From NCBI GenBank assembly GCA_963701245.1, contig OY969576.1, forward strand, positions 1,674,001-1,738,000: a stretch of 64,000 bases of DNA. The letters run 5' to 3'. Shown one piece after another: positions 7,455 to 16,350 of this stretch; position 1 is the stretch's first letter, and each line of letters starts with the position of its first letter. The position numbers and the translations under genes were made by a program. The notes below the pieces were generated by a model that saw nothing but the letters and a program-made list of their open reading frames with translations, did no database searches and had not been told where the DNA came from. Source of the DNA: CAWCCP01 sp963701245. Lineage in GTDB: Bacteria; Patescibacteriota; Saccharimonadia; Saccharimonadales; UBA4665.

Positions 7455-9206
7455 ATGGATAGAGATTCTAAAAATTCAGAACCGGACGATGCATCCGTAT
7501 TACCTGACAAAGAGGATACCTCAAATCAATCGGACACAAGTGACGCGCAAGATGATAACGAGGCAGCGAAGTCTGGTACCCAGCCGGAGTTGTCTACATC
7601 ATCGGAAGAGAGCGGGAATGAGAGTTTATCGTCTGATAACAACAATGAGTCCGATTCGAAAGCGGATTCCGACAGCGAATCGACTAAGGAAGAGGTTACA
7701 TCAAGTAGTAGTACAAAATCCGAGACCCCTGCAACGAATGACGCTAAGACTGATCAAACGAAATCCGCCAAGCTACCGGATATTAGTACATTGACTGACG
7801 ATGATGCGACTACCGTGCAGATGCCTGGCGCTGTAGTTTCGGGGCAAAGCGAAGATTCAATAGCGCCAGCATCTGCGGTCTTGTCAAATAAAAAAGTCAA
7901 ACGACGATATTCAAAATCGGAAAAAATGATGCTTATCCTGCTGGTCGTCATAGTGCTGCTAGGTGGCAGTGCCGCTGCTTTCTACTATGGCTACTACATA
8001 AATCCGAGTGTTGTATGGAGAGAAAGTCTCAATAATACCGGGCTAGGTTATAACAAGTTGATCAGTTATGTTACTACTCAGTCACAAACCCACTACAGCG
8101 GTTATACCGAAAACGGAACATTTTCATTGCAGGCGCTGGACACTAATTATTCAGGCAGTTTCAATTCACAGAGCGCCGGTGGTAACATGACCGGTTCACT
8201 TAAGCTTGATACCGGTGCTGGTAACGTTGACGTCGAGCTACGCAGTATCCAAGTGCCGGGTGTCAGCGAACCAGATGAATATTTTCAAGTGAATGGTCTA
8301 AAATCAGTCAGCAGCTTCTTCGGTCCTATCTACGGACCGAAGCTAGCTACCCTGGACGGTCAGTGGATTGTGATTGACCATAACATGTTAGCGGATCTGA
8401 CACAGGAGCTAAATAAACAGGTCCAAGCGGCGGCGGGATCAAAACCGAAGCTCACCTGGGGAGATATTAACTCGTTCTTGCAAGCGGCCGGTACGGTGAA
8501 TCAAAAGTATGTATTTACTACCAATTCAGCTACTTCCGTCACTAAAGTCCTCAAAACGTATGGCGAAGAAACGGTTGATGGTAATAAAACATTCCACTAT
8601 AAAGTCGGATTTGTGCCGGCTCATGTAAAGGCTTATGTGGCCGCCATGTGTAGTGCGCTTACCAGCAGTGGGCTTGGCACCTATCTATCAAAGGAAAACT
8701 TATCTTCTGACGTAAACTCGTCCTGTCAATCATTGGAAAATGCAGTTACGAAAATTAACAGTACCGATAGTATTGATGTGTGGGCCGATATAAACACTCG
8801 TCTACTCTACAAGGTGCGTCTGAGCGATCCGTCGAATAATCCGGCTGAAAACTTCGTTGACATCGGGTTGAATTATAAAGGTGGTAGTGTCTATCCTTTC
8901 TTTATTAACGCCCAGTCTAAATCCGGTAAGACCACCTATTCCTATTCAGTTGTTGCTTCTCTTAACAGTCAAGCGAACGCGGTGAATGTGGCGCTTAACT
9001 TCGGATCATCTACTGATAAAACGATTAATATGCATGCTTCTCTGACCGTTGAACCTACTACATCCCAGTTGCATTTGACCGCTCCGGCCAATGCAATGCC
9101 TATTACTACCGTCTTGACCAATCTTGGATTTGGACAGTATCTTACGGAAATAGAAAACGGACTTGCGAGTACGCCAATGCTGCCGAATAGTACCACAAGT
9201 CTATAG
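7455..9206 (+). CDS. Membrane-anchored protein with acidic Ser-rich N-tail, 583 aa
   Basis: Residues 1-140 are low-complexity, dominated by Asp, Ser, Glu and Asn. A basic patch (KKVKRRYSKSEK) and a single membrane helix follow at about 158-180. The remaining 400 residues are extracytoplasmic and rich in Ser, Thr and Asn, with a beta-rich look. Orientation is N-in, C-out by the positive-inside rule. The long disordered cytoplasmic tail plus an outer domain is a common layout among the orphan proteins of this window. No family is recognised. The start ATG has TATACT almost touching it, so the true transcription start is unclear. Confidence 0.8.
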   Translation: MDRDSKNSEPDDASVLPDKEDTSNQSDTSDAQDDNEAAKSGTQPELSTSSEESGNESLSSDNNNESDSKADSDSESTKEEVTSSSSTKSETPATNDAKTDQTKSAKLPDISTLTDDDATTVQMPGAVVSGQSEDSIAPASAVLSNKKVKRRYSKSEKMMLILLVVIVLLGGSAAAFYYGYYINPSVVWRESLNNTGLGYNKLISYVTTQSQTHYSGYTENGTFSLQALDTNYSGSFNSQSAGGNMTGSLKLDTGAGNVDVELRSIQVPGVSEPDEYFQVNGLKSVSSFFGPIYGPKLATLDGQWIVIDHNMLADLTQELNKQVQAAAGSKPKLTWGDINSFLQAAGTVNQKYVFTTNSATSVTKVLKTYGEETVDGNKTFHYKVGFVPAHVKAYVAAMCSALTSSGLGTYLSKENLSSDVNSSCQSLENAVTKINSTDSIDVWADINTRLLYKVRLSDPSNNPAENFVDIGLNYKGGSVYPFFINAQSKSGKTTYSYSVVASLNSQANAVNVALNFGSSTDKTINMHASLTVEPTTSQLHLTAPANAMPITTVLTNLGFGQYLTEIENGLASTPMLPNSTTSL

Positions 9207-9213
9207 CTCTAGA

Positions 9214-9666
9214 TCAATCAAATGACGAATCAAAAAAATGCTGCCCGGTAGATAGTGCTGAGAGATATCTTTCAAGTGGCGGAAATAGTGGTGATGGGAG
9301 TTTAGAAAGAGCAAACCACTGCCACCCGGTCGTTTCGTCAGGCGCGTTGTTAAGGGGCTCTCCGGACATCCAATCTGCCCGAAAACTTATATCCACATAA
9401 TGAGCCGGCGGAAGCTCCGTAAAATTCACTACCCCTAAGAAACGAACATTTTTTACTATCAAATCAGGTCCGGCTTCTTCTGTTAGTTCTCTCAGGGCAC
9501 CGGCTTGTAATGATTCACCACATTCCAGGTGACCTCCCCCACTGCCCCAATAACCGGCACCAAGACCATTCTTTCCCTTGCGTTGGTGTAGCATTACAAA
9601 CGTGCTGCCGGCTGATTTTTTCAGAACGATTATACCGACACCAACTTTTGGGTACTTTTTAGTCAT
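9214..9666 (-). CDS. Nudix hydrolase
   Basis: A 150-aa protein with a complete Nudix box: GGHLECGESLQAGALREL followed by TEEAG at about residues 43-66, holding the metal-binding REx2EE core. The N-terminal strand and overall length resemble MutT/NUDT15-type enzymes that hydrolyse (oxidised) nucleoside triphosphates, but substrate cannot be read from sequence. ATG 9666 lies 6 nt after TATAGT (9678-9673), a leaderless start. It converges tail to tail on the 7455-9206 gene with only 7 nt between them. Confidence 0.9.
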   Translation of the reverse strand: MTKKYPKVGVGIIVLKKSAGSTFVMLHQRKGKNGLGAGYWGSGGGHLECGESLQAGALRELTEEAGPDLIVKNVRFLGVVNFTELPPAHYVDISFRADWMSGEPLNNAPDETTGWQWFALSKLPSPLFPPLERYLSALSTGQHFFDSSFD

Positions 9667-9906
9667 GGTTTAACTATAAGCCAAAATAAGCAATAGCTAA
9701 TCAGCTATATGTATCTTCAAGTGACGCAGTTCTCGTTTGAGCGACGACAAATCTTGATACCAAATGCCATGCAAATGAATGGATTTTGCAGCTTGTATGT
9801 TGAGTTCATTATCATCGATAAAGACAGCTTGATCGGCGGGTACGTGAAGCTTTTCTAGCATCATGTGGAAGATAGCTATGTCGGGTTTTAAAATACCCAC
9901 TTCACT

Positions 9907-10995
9907 CGCTTAAAGGAAATTTCGTGTTGGTTTTTGCCCCTCAGTTCGGCTGTATAAATACCACTCCACGAGCCTTCGTTGGTGCTCGTCGCTCATGCCT
10001 CGGTGCAACTTGAGCTTGGTTCTGAGCTGGCTGTTAATACCACCTTCCATGTGGTTGGTCGTTCTTGGTAGCCGTGGGGTGGAGTTGTAAACGTAGGTGA
10101 ACAGCTGCTGGTCTTCCTGTAGTTTCTTGAGCTGTCGGTAGGCAGAACGTAAGCGTCCATGGGTATACCACCATCTCCGTTGGTTCGGCTTCGGATCTCT
10201 GACATACGTCCTTTGCTTGACGAAGTCGTTATACTGGTTCTCCCAAGCCTGGAACTGCTGTTCCCAGGTAGCCGCATCCGCTTCCGTATGCACTTGCCAC
10301 AGTGCCCTGGTTAGTCGCAGAAGGTCTTGCCCGGCTTCGGTTTTCGGGCTGAGCGTTAGCTTACCCCGGACGTTGAGCCAGATATGGAATGTGCAACGCT
10401 GGATCTTTCGTCTCAGGCCAACACCGGGCAATGGCCAGGAGAATACCTTTCTGGCCGTCACACACGGCAAAGCCTGGTGCCGGTATGGTAGCCAACAGCT
10501 CGCTCCAGGTACTCGAGGATTCCCAGCCGGCCCAGTGCCAGGCAATGACATATTCGGTAGTCCGAGCAATGAGACAGACCAGTGAGCCGACACGGATGCC
10601 GTCAAGGATAAGGGCGTGGTGTACTTCGCCGGTGGGCGTAGGCTTCGGTACAATATCCCAGCACCAAGCTGTTTGGTTACGCCACGTACGGGCGGTAACA
10701 CTCGTCGGCAATTCGTCCTGTGACTGCTTGCCGAGTAGCCAAGCGACGAAGTGTTCGAGCAAAAGCTGACGACTGAGGTCAGGTCGTTTCCTGACTTGTG
10801 AGCCACTACACTGCGGACAACGGTAACGCTGTGTACCGGCAGTTGTCTTGCCCCATTTCTGTAGCTTAGTTTGGCATGCTTGGCATGTGTACTTGTAGGT
10901 TCTTTTTTCATACAATTAATGTCTCACGACATTAATTCAGGGCAAATAACAGAGGAATAACGGCTTAAAAACCAACACGTTTTTTCCTATAACTC
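9907..10995 (-). mobile_element. IS256-type (IS1249-like) insertion sequence, copy 1
   Basis: This 1089-bp element has imperfect terminal repeats: CGCTTAAAGGAAATTTCGTG at the left end and the complement of GAGTTATAGGAAAAAACGTG at the right. It is flanked by the 8-bp target duplication ACTTCACT at 9899-9906 and 10996-11003. It is nearly identical to the copies at 12900-13987 and 59263-60319 but carries one extra T near 10405 that frameshifts the transposase. Confidence 0.92.
9910..10915 (-). pseudogene. IS256-family (IS1249 group) transposase, frameshifted copy
   Basis: Compared with the intact copies, one additional T in the run at about 10404-10408 shifts the frame after roughly residue 168, between WPETK and IQRCTFHIW. 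The first part keeps the zinc ribbon and the first two catalytic aspartates; the second part keeps the helical domain and RTTNHMEGGIN with the catalytic Glu. It also differs by WWYTHG for WWHTHG. It might be inactive alone but could be complemented by the intact copies. A residual sequencing indel is an alternative explanation. Confidence 0.85.
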
Positions 10996-11557
10996 ACTTC
11001 ACTAGATATGACTACTTCATCAAACAATGAATCGAGTTGGTACTGCTGAAATAATCCGCGAATGCGAGACGAACGACCATTGGAAATAAGACCGAGCGGA
11101 TAGTTGTTATGGAGCGCTTTGAGAAAATCAACCAGCTCATGATCTAGTCTATCCAACGTATGAAAGACAGCCGTGATTTGGGCCGGGGTTTGGTGAGTTG
11201 CCGATGCAATCATGCCAAGGAACTCGTCCCAATCTATCTGTCCTTTATCCAATAATTCGGAGGCTTGTTTAAATGGTCCGGTTCTTTCCAGATCGTTCCG
11301 TGCTAACCACGTTTTATAACTATCAGTATAGAGTACATCATAAAAATCAAAGAGGAGCACTTTATACATTCTACAAACCATAGTAACAGATTAATAACTT
11401 ACCGGTTCACAAGCTTTGCGTAGTGTGATAGTATGGATCATTGTGGTGCTAAGATATTAATTAGCATAAAATCTCTGTGTAATTTCGCACAAAGTTAATA
11501 CAAAACAATCAATTAATTAGAAAGGTGCGTATAGGCGCGCAGGTGCCTAGTTAAGTT

Positions 11558-12049
11558 ATGGCGGAACGTTATGATGGTGGTCTGGTGTGGGTTAGTCAGA
11601 GCTTGGAGTATCGCACTGCGCTTGCAATTTGGCTAGGGGGGTTCGAGAGAGCTTTCGGGGGTGGTTCAGGACCACGCAAACAAGAAGCAAATGAAGGAAA
11701 CGCCAGATCTCCTTCCTATTATGCCGAGGATACTGACGTAGATGTTGATCCTTCCGGAGGAGATGATTTAGTAATGGATCTAAGGGTGGCACGAGGCATG
11801 CCGAGACCTGATTTGCCTTCTGTAGCATTCTATGCGGGATCACGAATGGTTAGCCCTTTAGCTTCGCGACCTGGTGAAGATCGCGGCTATGATGGTATTG
11901 ATTTAGGCGCGTTAAACGAAGCAGGTGAAACTCTAGTTTCGGATATTGATATGTTTAAGGGGGGTGGAGTTGTGGTTGCGGGCACTCAAGCCGAAGGCCA
12001 GCCTGAAAATGGCGTGGCTGCTGATAATAGTGTCATGTCACTGGCGTAA
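11558..12049 (+). CDS. Orphan acidic/Gly-rich protein, 163 aa
   Basis: Starts MAERYDGGLVWVSQSLEYRT, then becomes Gly-, Asp- and Ser-rich with no membrane helix. No known domain is recognised. The open frame and its composition (few rare residues, periodic polar segments) look coding, and a rival antisense frame at 11592-11843 looks far less protein-like. It lies between the disrupted HAD gene and an RNA-ligase remnant, in a stretch where gene decay is common, so it could itself be a remnant. Confidence 0.5.
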   Translation: MAERYDGGLVWVSQSLEYRTALAIWLGGFERAFGGGSGPRKQEANEGNARSPSYYAEDTDVDVDPSGGDDLVMDLRVARGMPRPDLPSVAFYAGSRMVSPLASRPGEDRGYDGIDLGALNEAGETLVSDIDMFKGGGVVVAGTQAEGQPENGVAADNSVMSLA

Positions 12050-12124
12050 TACGCACTATATTTTCTCAACTTTGCTCTATTCGGCCTGTGATGGCTTAAA
12101 ATATGTTCTTGCTATCATGAAGAT

Positions 12125-12600
12125 ATGAAACCTGGAGATCGCCTGATATGTGTTTTGGTGCAACTACAATCGGTCGATAGTCAGTTTAAAAATTGGCTAC
12201 TTCATATCACTATTATCCCCTAGTTCAGAACCGAAATCGATTCAGTTAAGATTGCTGTAGAATTATCTGAGTTACCGCAAGATATAAAACCTTTTGTCGT
12301 GGTATTAAGCGATGAGCGGGTGCGCTTTGGCTTTCAAAAAACAAAAGTGTTACATTGGTTCGCCAATCGTCCCCTTTGGAAGACATAGAAAAAATTACCA
12401 AGCAATATCTATATTCAAAAAATTCCTAGATAGTTGACGAATCTACCGCAAAGAGTCGGTCATTTAAACCGCATGTGACTGATCAGGGAGTGCTACGCTT
12501 ACACGCACACGATATATTTACATGGGATGGCTTCAATATCATTGAGCAACTAGGACAAACGAAGCTAATTATTGCTGATGTGCGGTTGAGAAGACACTAA
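12125..12600 (+). pseudogene. 2'-5' RNA ligase-like (2H phosphoesterase) remnant
   Basis: Translating across two frames gives a continuous 2H-type protein. The first HxT-like motif, HITIIP, is at about 12209-12226, then an in-frame TAG. After a frame change near 12378 the second motif appears as FKPHVTD around 12460-12480, and the frame ends RLRRH-stop at 12600. A further TAG interrupts the second segment (KNS-stop-IVDES). The two His-x-Thr motifs at this spacing are the signature of 2'-5' RNA ligase/cyclic phosphodiesterase enzymes. The gene is dead. The IS481-like element lies immediately downstream. Confidence 0.65.
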
Positions 12601-12899
12601 TTAGAGAACAGGTCGAGGCTCTAAACATATAGGACGTCTAAGTTAATAGTAGCATTCTCATATCCGGGCAGACTCTGTAAGTATTCGAGTGGTGTCATCA
12701 TACCGAGTGAGGTATGTGGGCGGTATGTATTGTAGCGTTCGCAGTCTTCCAACAGGAATCGCTTAAGGTCCACGAAATTATGATCTATTTTGAAATGTTT
12801 CCGTAGGTATTTGTCTGAGCCATGGCTGCGCTCAATAAACCCATTGAGTTGTGGTGAGCTGGCTTTAATTAAGCGATGCTCAATACCATGGCTGGTCAG

Positions 12900-13987
12900 G
12901 AGTTATAGGAAAAAACGTGTTGGTTTTTAAGCCGTTATTCCTCTGTTATTTGCCCTGAATTAATGTCGTGAGACATTAATTGTATGAAAAAAGAACCTAC
13001 AAGTACACATGCCAAGCATGCCAAACTAAGCTACAGAAATGGGGCAAGACAACTGCCGGTACACAGCGTTACCGTTGTCCGCAGTGTAGTGGCTCACAAG
13101 TCAGGAAACGACCTGACCTCAGTCGTCAGCTTTTGCTCGAACACTTCGTCGCTTGGCTACTCGGCAAGCAGTCACAGGACGAATTGCCGACGAGTGTTAC
13201 CGCCCGTACGTGGCGTAACCAAACAGCTTGGTGCTGGGATATTGTACCGAAGCCTACGCCCACCGGCGAAGTACACCACGCCCTTATCCTTGACGGCATC
13301 CGTGTCGGCTCACTGGTCTGTCTCATTGCTCGGACTACCGAATATGTCATTGCCTGGCACTGGGCCGGCTGGGAATCCTCGAGTACCTGGAGCGAGCTGT
13401 TGGCTACCATACCGGCACCAGGCTTTGCCGTGTGTGACGGCCAGAAAGGTATTCTCCTGGCCATTGCCCGGTGTTGGCCTGAGACGAAGATCCAGCGTTG
13501 CACATTCCATATCTGGCTCAACGTCCGGGGTAAGCTAACGCTCAGCCCGAAAACCGAAGCCGGGCAAGACCTTCTGCGACTAACCAGGGCACTGTGGCAA
13601 GTGCATACGGAAGCGGATGCGGCTACCTGGGAACAGCAGTTCCAGGCTTGGGAGAACCAGTATAACGACTTCGTCAAGCAAAGGACGTATGTCAGAGATC
13701 CGAAGCCGAACCAACGGAGATGGTGGCATACCCATGGACGCTTACGTTCTGCCTACCGACAGCTCAAGAAACTACAGGAAGACCAGCAGCTGTTCACCTA
13801 CGTTTACAACTCCACCCCACGGCTACCAAGAACGACCAACCACATGGAAGGTGGTATTAACAGCCAGCTCAGAACCAAGCTCAAGTTGCACCGAGGCATG
13901 AGCGACGAGCACCAACGAAGGCTCGTGGAGTGGTATTTATACAGCCGAACTGAGGGGCAAAAACCAACACGAAATTTCCTTTAAGCG
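12900..13987 (+). mobile_element. IS256-type (IS1249-like) insertion sequence, copy 2, complete
   Basis: A complete 1088-bp element starting GAGTTATAGGAAAAAACGTG and ending with the complement of CGCTTAAAGGAAATTTCGTG. It is flanked by perfect 8-bp duplications CTGGTCAG at 12892-12899 and 13988-13995. It carries an intact transposase and is inserted in the IS481-like element in the opposite orientation to that element's gene. Confidence 0.94.
12980..13984 (+). CDS. IS256-family (IS1249 group) transposase, intact
   Basis: A 334-aa DDE transposase. An N-terminal zinc ribbon has Cys11, Cys14, Cys33 and Cys36 (TCQAC and YRCPQC). The catalytic core shows Asp in ALILDGIRV, Asp in FAVCDGQKGI and Glu in RTTNHMEGGIN, in the order expected for mutator-type enzymes. 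Its last codons overlap the right terminal repeat. The protein is identical to that of copy 3, so transposition or gene conversion is recent. GC content and codon use are richer than in neighbours, consistent with horizontal arrival. Confidence 0.93.
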   Translation: MYEKRTYKYTCQACQTKLQKWGKTTAGTQRYRCPQCSGSQVRKRPDLSRQLLLEHFVAWLLGKQSQDELPTSVTARTWRNQTAWCWDIVPKPTPTGEVHHALILDGIRVGSLVCLIARTTEYVIAWHWAGWESSSTWSELLATIPAPGFAVCDGQKGILLAIARCWPETKIQRCTFHIWLNVRGKLTLSPKTEAGQDLLRLTRALWQVHTEADAATWEQQFQAWENQYNDFVKQRTYVRDPKPNQRRWWHTHGRLRSAYRQLKKLQEDQQLFTYVYNSTPRLPRTTNHMEGGINSQLRTKLKLHRGMSDEHQRRLVEWYLYSRTEGQKPTRNFL

Positions 13988-14822
13988 CTGGTCAGCCATA
14001 TGGTTACTGGGTGAGTTATCTTATCCTGTGGCCACTGGGTGTAGGTGAACTCAGTACCATTGTCTGTCTGGATGGTTTGAAAGCTGAAAGCTGGCTCAAA
14101 GAATCTGACGGCATGCTCCAGGAAGTCGATGGTATTTCGGGGATGGTAATCATAGTACAGGCGCTTGTATTTGAGCCTGGTGGCACAATCTATGATGTCG
14201 TATTGGTAGGCGGCTCGTTTCCAGTGCTTCACGTCCATCTGACCACGCTCACCGGGTACATATTGCTGGTCAGATAGTTTACGTGAACGTTTGTTGACCT
14301 TTCTCTTAGCGAGCAATTCAGCTCGCCTAAGAACGTTATTAACACCTTTATGAGATATGGTGATGCCATAATCCCGCTCAAGGATCCTGGATAGGCCGTG
14401 CTTACCGTAGCCATACTCCAATCTCAGGCCAACGATGAGACCAGCTAATTCCTCATCAATTATGCGAGGGTTATCTTTTGGTATTCTGGGCTTGTCGTAA
14501 AGTGCTGTTACTTTCTTATCTCCGGCAATCCAACGTTTATGCCAATAGTAGTACTCACTCCTTGCTATTCCAAACCATTTACAAGCTTCAGTAACACTAC
14601 CTAATTCTTCTGCCTTCCTAAACCAAGCAAGTCTAATCCGAGCTCCGTAGACTAAGAGCTGTTTCTGGGTCATAGTTCTGGTACTCACTTTCATTACTCC
14701 TTTCTATCTTAATGAAAGTGTCCAAGATGTTTGGTGCCTGAAGACTAATTAGAGAACATAAATTGACCAATAGCAGATAATATGCTAGTATAGTATTATT
14801 CTATAAAACAAAATTTCTACAA

Positions 14823-15587
14823 ATGAATCGTGCACCACAACCACACCTAGAATTTGAAACCATTGCTCGCCCTGACTACTTAGGTCTTACCGAGTTTAGA
14901 GGTCGCATAGAGGAGATACTAACCGGTCAAACGCTCGACACGAGTCATTTTCAGCCAGTATTAAATGCTCATGATGCCACTAAACTAGTAGGCTTCCCAG
15001 TCGGGGCATTACAAACGGTCATCAACCTCCCATACTCGCGTACATGGTTTGATCTTGATAGACTCACAGAGATTTCCAAACTTTTTAAAGGTGCACAGCC
15101 GCAACATGTACCCACAAACACAGAATATGCAAAGTTTCTAGCTAAAGATGACGCTCTTATAGAAGCAAGAAAAATGGCGACACAAGTCTATTGTTTTCGT
15201 GCATCACATCCTGGTGCGCGTCAATTTCAAGATAGTGCCCAATTTTACATAATGGGGTACAGTCAAATTGAACAGATCCGAGATCGGGCACTCATGGGAG
15301 ATTCGAGCATACCAATGGCAAATAATGGCATAATCGGGTTACGTGAGGGCGATAGCCTACCCATAGGTCGTCATGAATGGTTGCCTAATCTCGGTCTTGA
15401 TACGTCCCTAGTACGGCAGGATGATTATCTGCGAGATATGTATGGAGCAGTTTCGGGTTATGAAGCAGACGTTTGGGTTAGACATGGACGTTTTATTGTC
15501 GGTCGTAATCCCCAAAGCCACAATCATAATAATGGACTATTGTCAGTAAATGTTGGACAACCTATTCATAGAGGTTCGCAGAATTAA
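14823..15587 (+). CDS. Orphan protein with a C-terminal FHA-like segment, 254 aa
   Basis: No family is certain. The N-terminal 150 residues are alpha/beta with no membrane helix. Residues about 178-245 resemble a divergent forkhead-associated domain: LREGDSLPIGRHEW, then VSGYEADVWVRHGRFIV and a Ser/Asn-rich SHNHNNGLLSVN, matching the L-x-IGR, VS-x-x-H/A-x-V and S-x-NG-x-x-VN pattern of FHA domains, which bind phosphothreonine. The motif match is by eye. Upstream DNA is AT-rich with a TATAGT box; no Shine-Dalgarno sequence. The gene begins 64 nt beyond the IS481-like element. Confidence 0.6.
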   Translation: MNRAPQPHLEFETIARPDYLGLTEFRGRIEEILTGQTLDTSHFQPVLNAHDATKLVGFPVGALQTVINLPYSRTWFDLDRLTEISKLFKGAQPQHVPTNTEYAKFLAKDDALIEARKMATQVYCFRASHPGARQFQDSAQFYIMGYSQIEQIRDRALMGDSSIPMANNGIIGLREGDSLPIGRHEWLPNLGLDTSLVRQDDYLRDMYGAVSGYEADVWVRHGRFIVGRNPQSHNHNNGLLSVNVGQPIHRGSQN

Positions 15588-15646
15588 TCAGGCTGCTGAC
15601 ATTGCGTTAAGAGAAATCAAGGTATACCTTTTTACCTTTAATAACG

Positions 15647-16111
15647 CTATTTAGGATCAATATTATCGTGTTTTTTAAGATAATCTAGTATTTCGCTCTG
15701 AATTTTTAGCATTGTCATTTGCTCTTCTTGAAGGTTAGCTAAATACGTCAATGTCCTATGATCAGCCTCGGCTTTGGCATCTTGCTGACCCTGAATTACA
15801 TTTTGACCGACCATAATGATTGGAAGCAGTACAAGTTGTAAGAAATTTTGTGATACCCAGGCAATAAGCGTAATAAGACTTGCATTCACAATCCATTTTG
15901 GAAAATCTTGCCGCAAACCGGGGTCGATTAATACGAGAATAGCCGGTAATGACATTAGGGATAAACAAGCGAAAATATAAGCGCTCCACATCGATCCGAC
16001 TACATTGGTTATTTTGAGGGCCAGCGCATTGTTAAATTTACTAATCCCAACGCTTTCTTTTTTAAGGAGGTCTTTCGGCGAGATGACGTGCTTATTGGGA
16101 GTAATATCCAT
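15647..16111 (-). CDS. DUF1003 family membrane protein
   Basis: A 154-aa protein with two membrane helices at about residues 38-60 and 75-100. The family signature is visible: FNNALALKITNVVGSMW before the first helix, and WVSQNFLQLVLLPIIMVGQN followed by a charged QDAKAEADHRT segment that leads into a coiled-coil C-terminus. DUF1003 proteins are small inner-membrane proteins of unknown role. The length fits the family. It converges on the FHA-like gene and has no evident operon partner. Confidence 0.85.
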   Translation of the reverse strand: MDITPNKHVISPKDLLKKESVGISKFNNALALKITNVVGSMWSAYIFACLSLMSLPAILVLIDPGLRQDFPKWIVNASLITLIAWVSQNFLQLVLLPIIMVGQNVIQGQQDAKAEADHRTLTYLANLQEEQMTMLKIQSEILDYLKKHDNIDPK

Positions 16112-16176
16112 ACTGAGTGGATTATAGCAAATAACGCTCCATAAGCTTAGGGATCAGCGTATGGTATATTTGCCCT

Positions 16177-16350
16177 ATGCATTTCCTATATTTTTTGCTC
16201 ATAAATCTACTGGCTGCTTTTTTTGCTGCGATTGTTGGACTTGGTCACGCGCTTATTGCTACTCCTCTTTCTTTAGTTTTTCTTAGTAAAAACACTGTCT
16301 TTACAGCAGTTATTGTTGTGGGTGGAATCTTAAATTTCTATGTCCAACAG
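16177..16350 (+). pseudogene. N-terminal fragment of a TauE/SafE-type permease
   Basis: From ATG 16177 (6 nt after TATATT, leaderless geometry) about 57 codons read as a typical first one-and-a-half helices of a sulfite/anion exporter TauE/SafE protein (NLLAAFFAAIVGLGHALIAT, then PLSLVF). After about 16350 the frame runs antisense into pyrE and stops making sense, ending at 16482. The remaining six or so helices are absent. This looks like a deletion junction that fused the 5' end of a permease gene to the 3' end of pyrE. Confidence 0.55.

Larger units (their letters stand above)
9697..11369 (-). pseudogene. HAD-superfamily phosphatase gene split by an IS256-type element
   Basis: The N-terminal part (11369 to 11004) starts MYKVLLFDFYDVLYTD, a HAD motif I region. 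The C-terminal part (9898 to 9697) holds GILKPDIAIF and VFIDDNELNIQAA, HAD motifs III and IV. Removing the inserted element and one copy of ACTTCACT rejoins them in frame as ISSEVGILKPDIAIF, so the ancestral gene was intact (about 195 aa). These enzymes are haloacid-dehalogenase-type phosphatases. Motif I has Tyr where the second catalytic Asp of DxD is expected. ATG 11369 follows a TACTAT box. Now non-functional as a single protein. Confidence 0.88.
12621..14694 (-). pseudogene. IS481-like integrase-core transposase split by IS256-type copy 2
   Basis: The N-terminal part (14694-13988) contains a helix-turn-helix region (TEACKWFGIARSEYYYWHKR), then the DDE core with MDVKHW (first Asp) and TIQTDNGTEF (second Asp). 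The C-terminal part (12899-12621) continues SHGIEHRLIKASSPQLNG, FIERSHG (catalytic Glu) and ends INLDVLYV. Deleting the 1088-bp nested element plus one 8-bp CTGGTCAG leaves exactly 326 codons in one frame, so the transposase was intact (325 aa) before the insertion. Probably immobile now. Confidence 0.88.
12611..14743 (-). mobile_element. IS481-like insertion sequence carrying a nested IS256-type element
   Basis: The outer element is bounded by the 15-bp direct repeat ACTAATTAGAGAACA at 12596-12610 and 14744-14758, a plausible target duplication (the IS481 family makes 4-15 bp). Its ends form an imperfect inverted repeat: AGGCTCTAAACATATAGGAC on the left against AGGCACCAAACATCTTGGAC read from the right. 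Without the nested element it would be about 1.04 kb, a normal size. It landed just after the 2'-5' RNA ligase remnant. Confidence 0.8.

Noticed and set aside
9910..10911. A 333-codon frame across IS copy 1 beginning MKKEPTSTHAKHAKLSY
   Set aside because: Its first half is the wrong frame of the transposase; it becomes correct only after the frameshift. The same wrong-frame stretch is open in the intact copies.
13126..13677. Antisense frame of 183 codons over the IS256-type transposase
   Set aside because: A mirror of GC-rich transposase codons, present in every copy, with no start signal.
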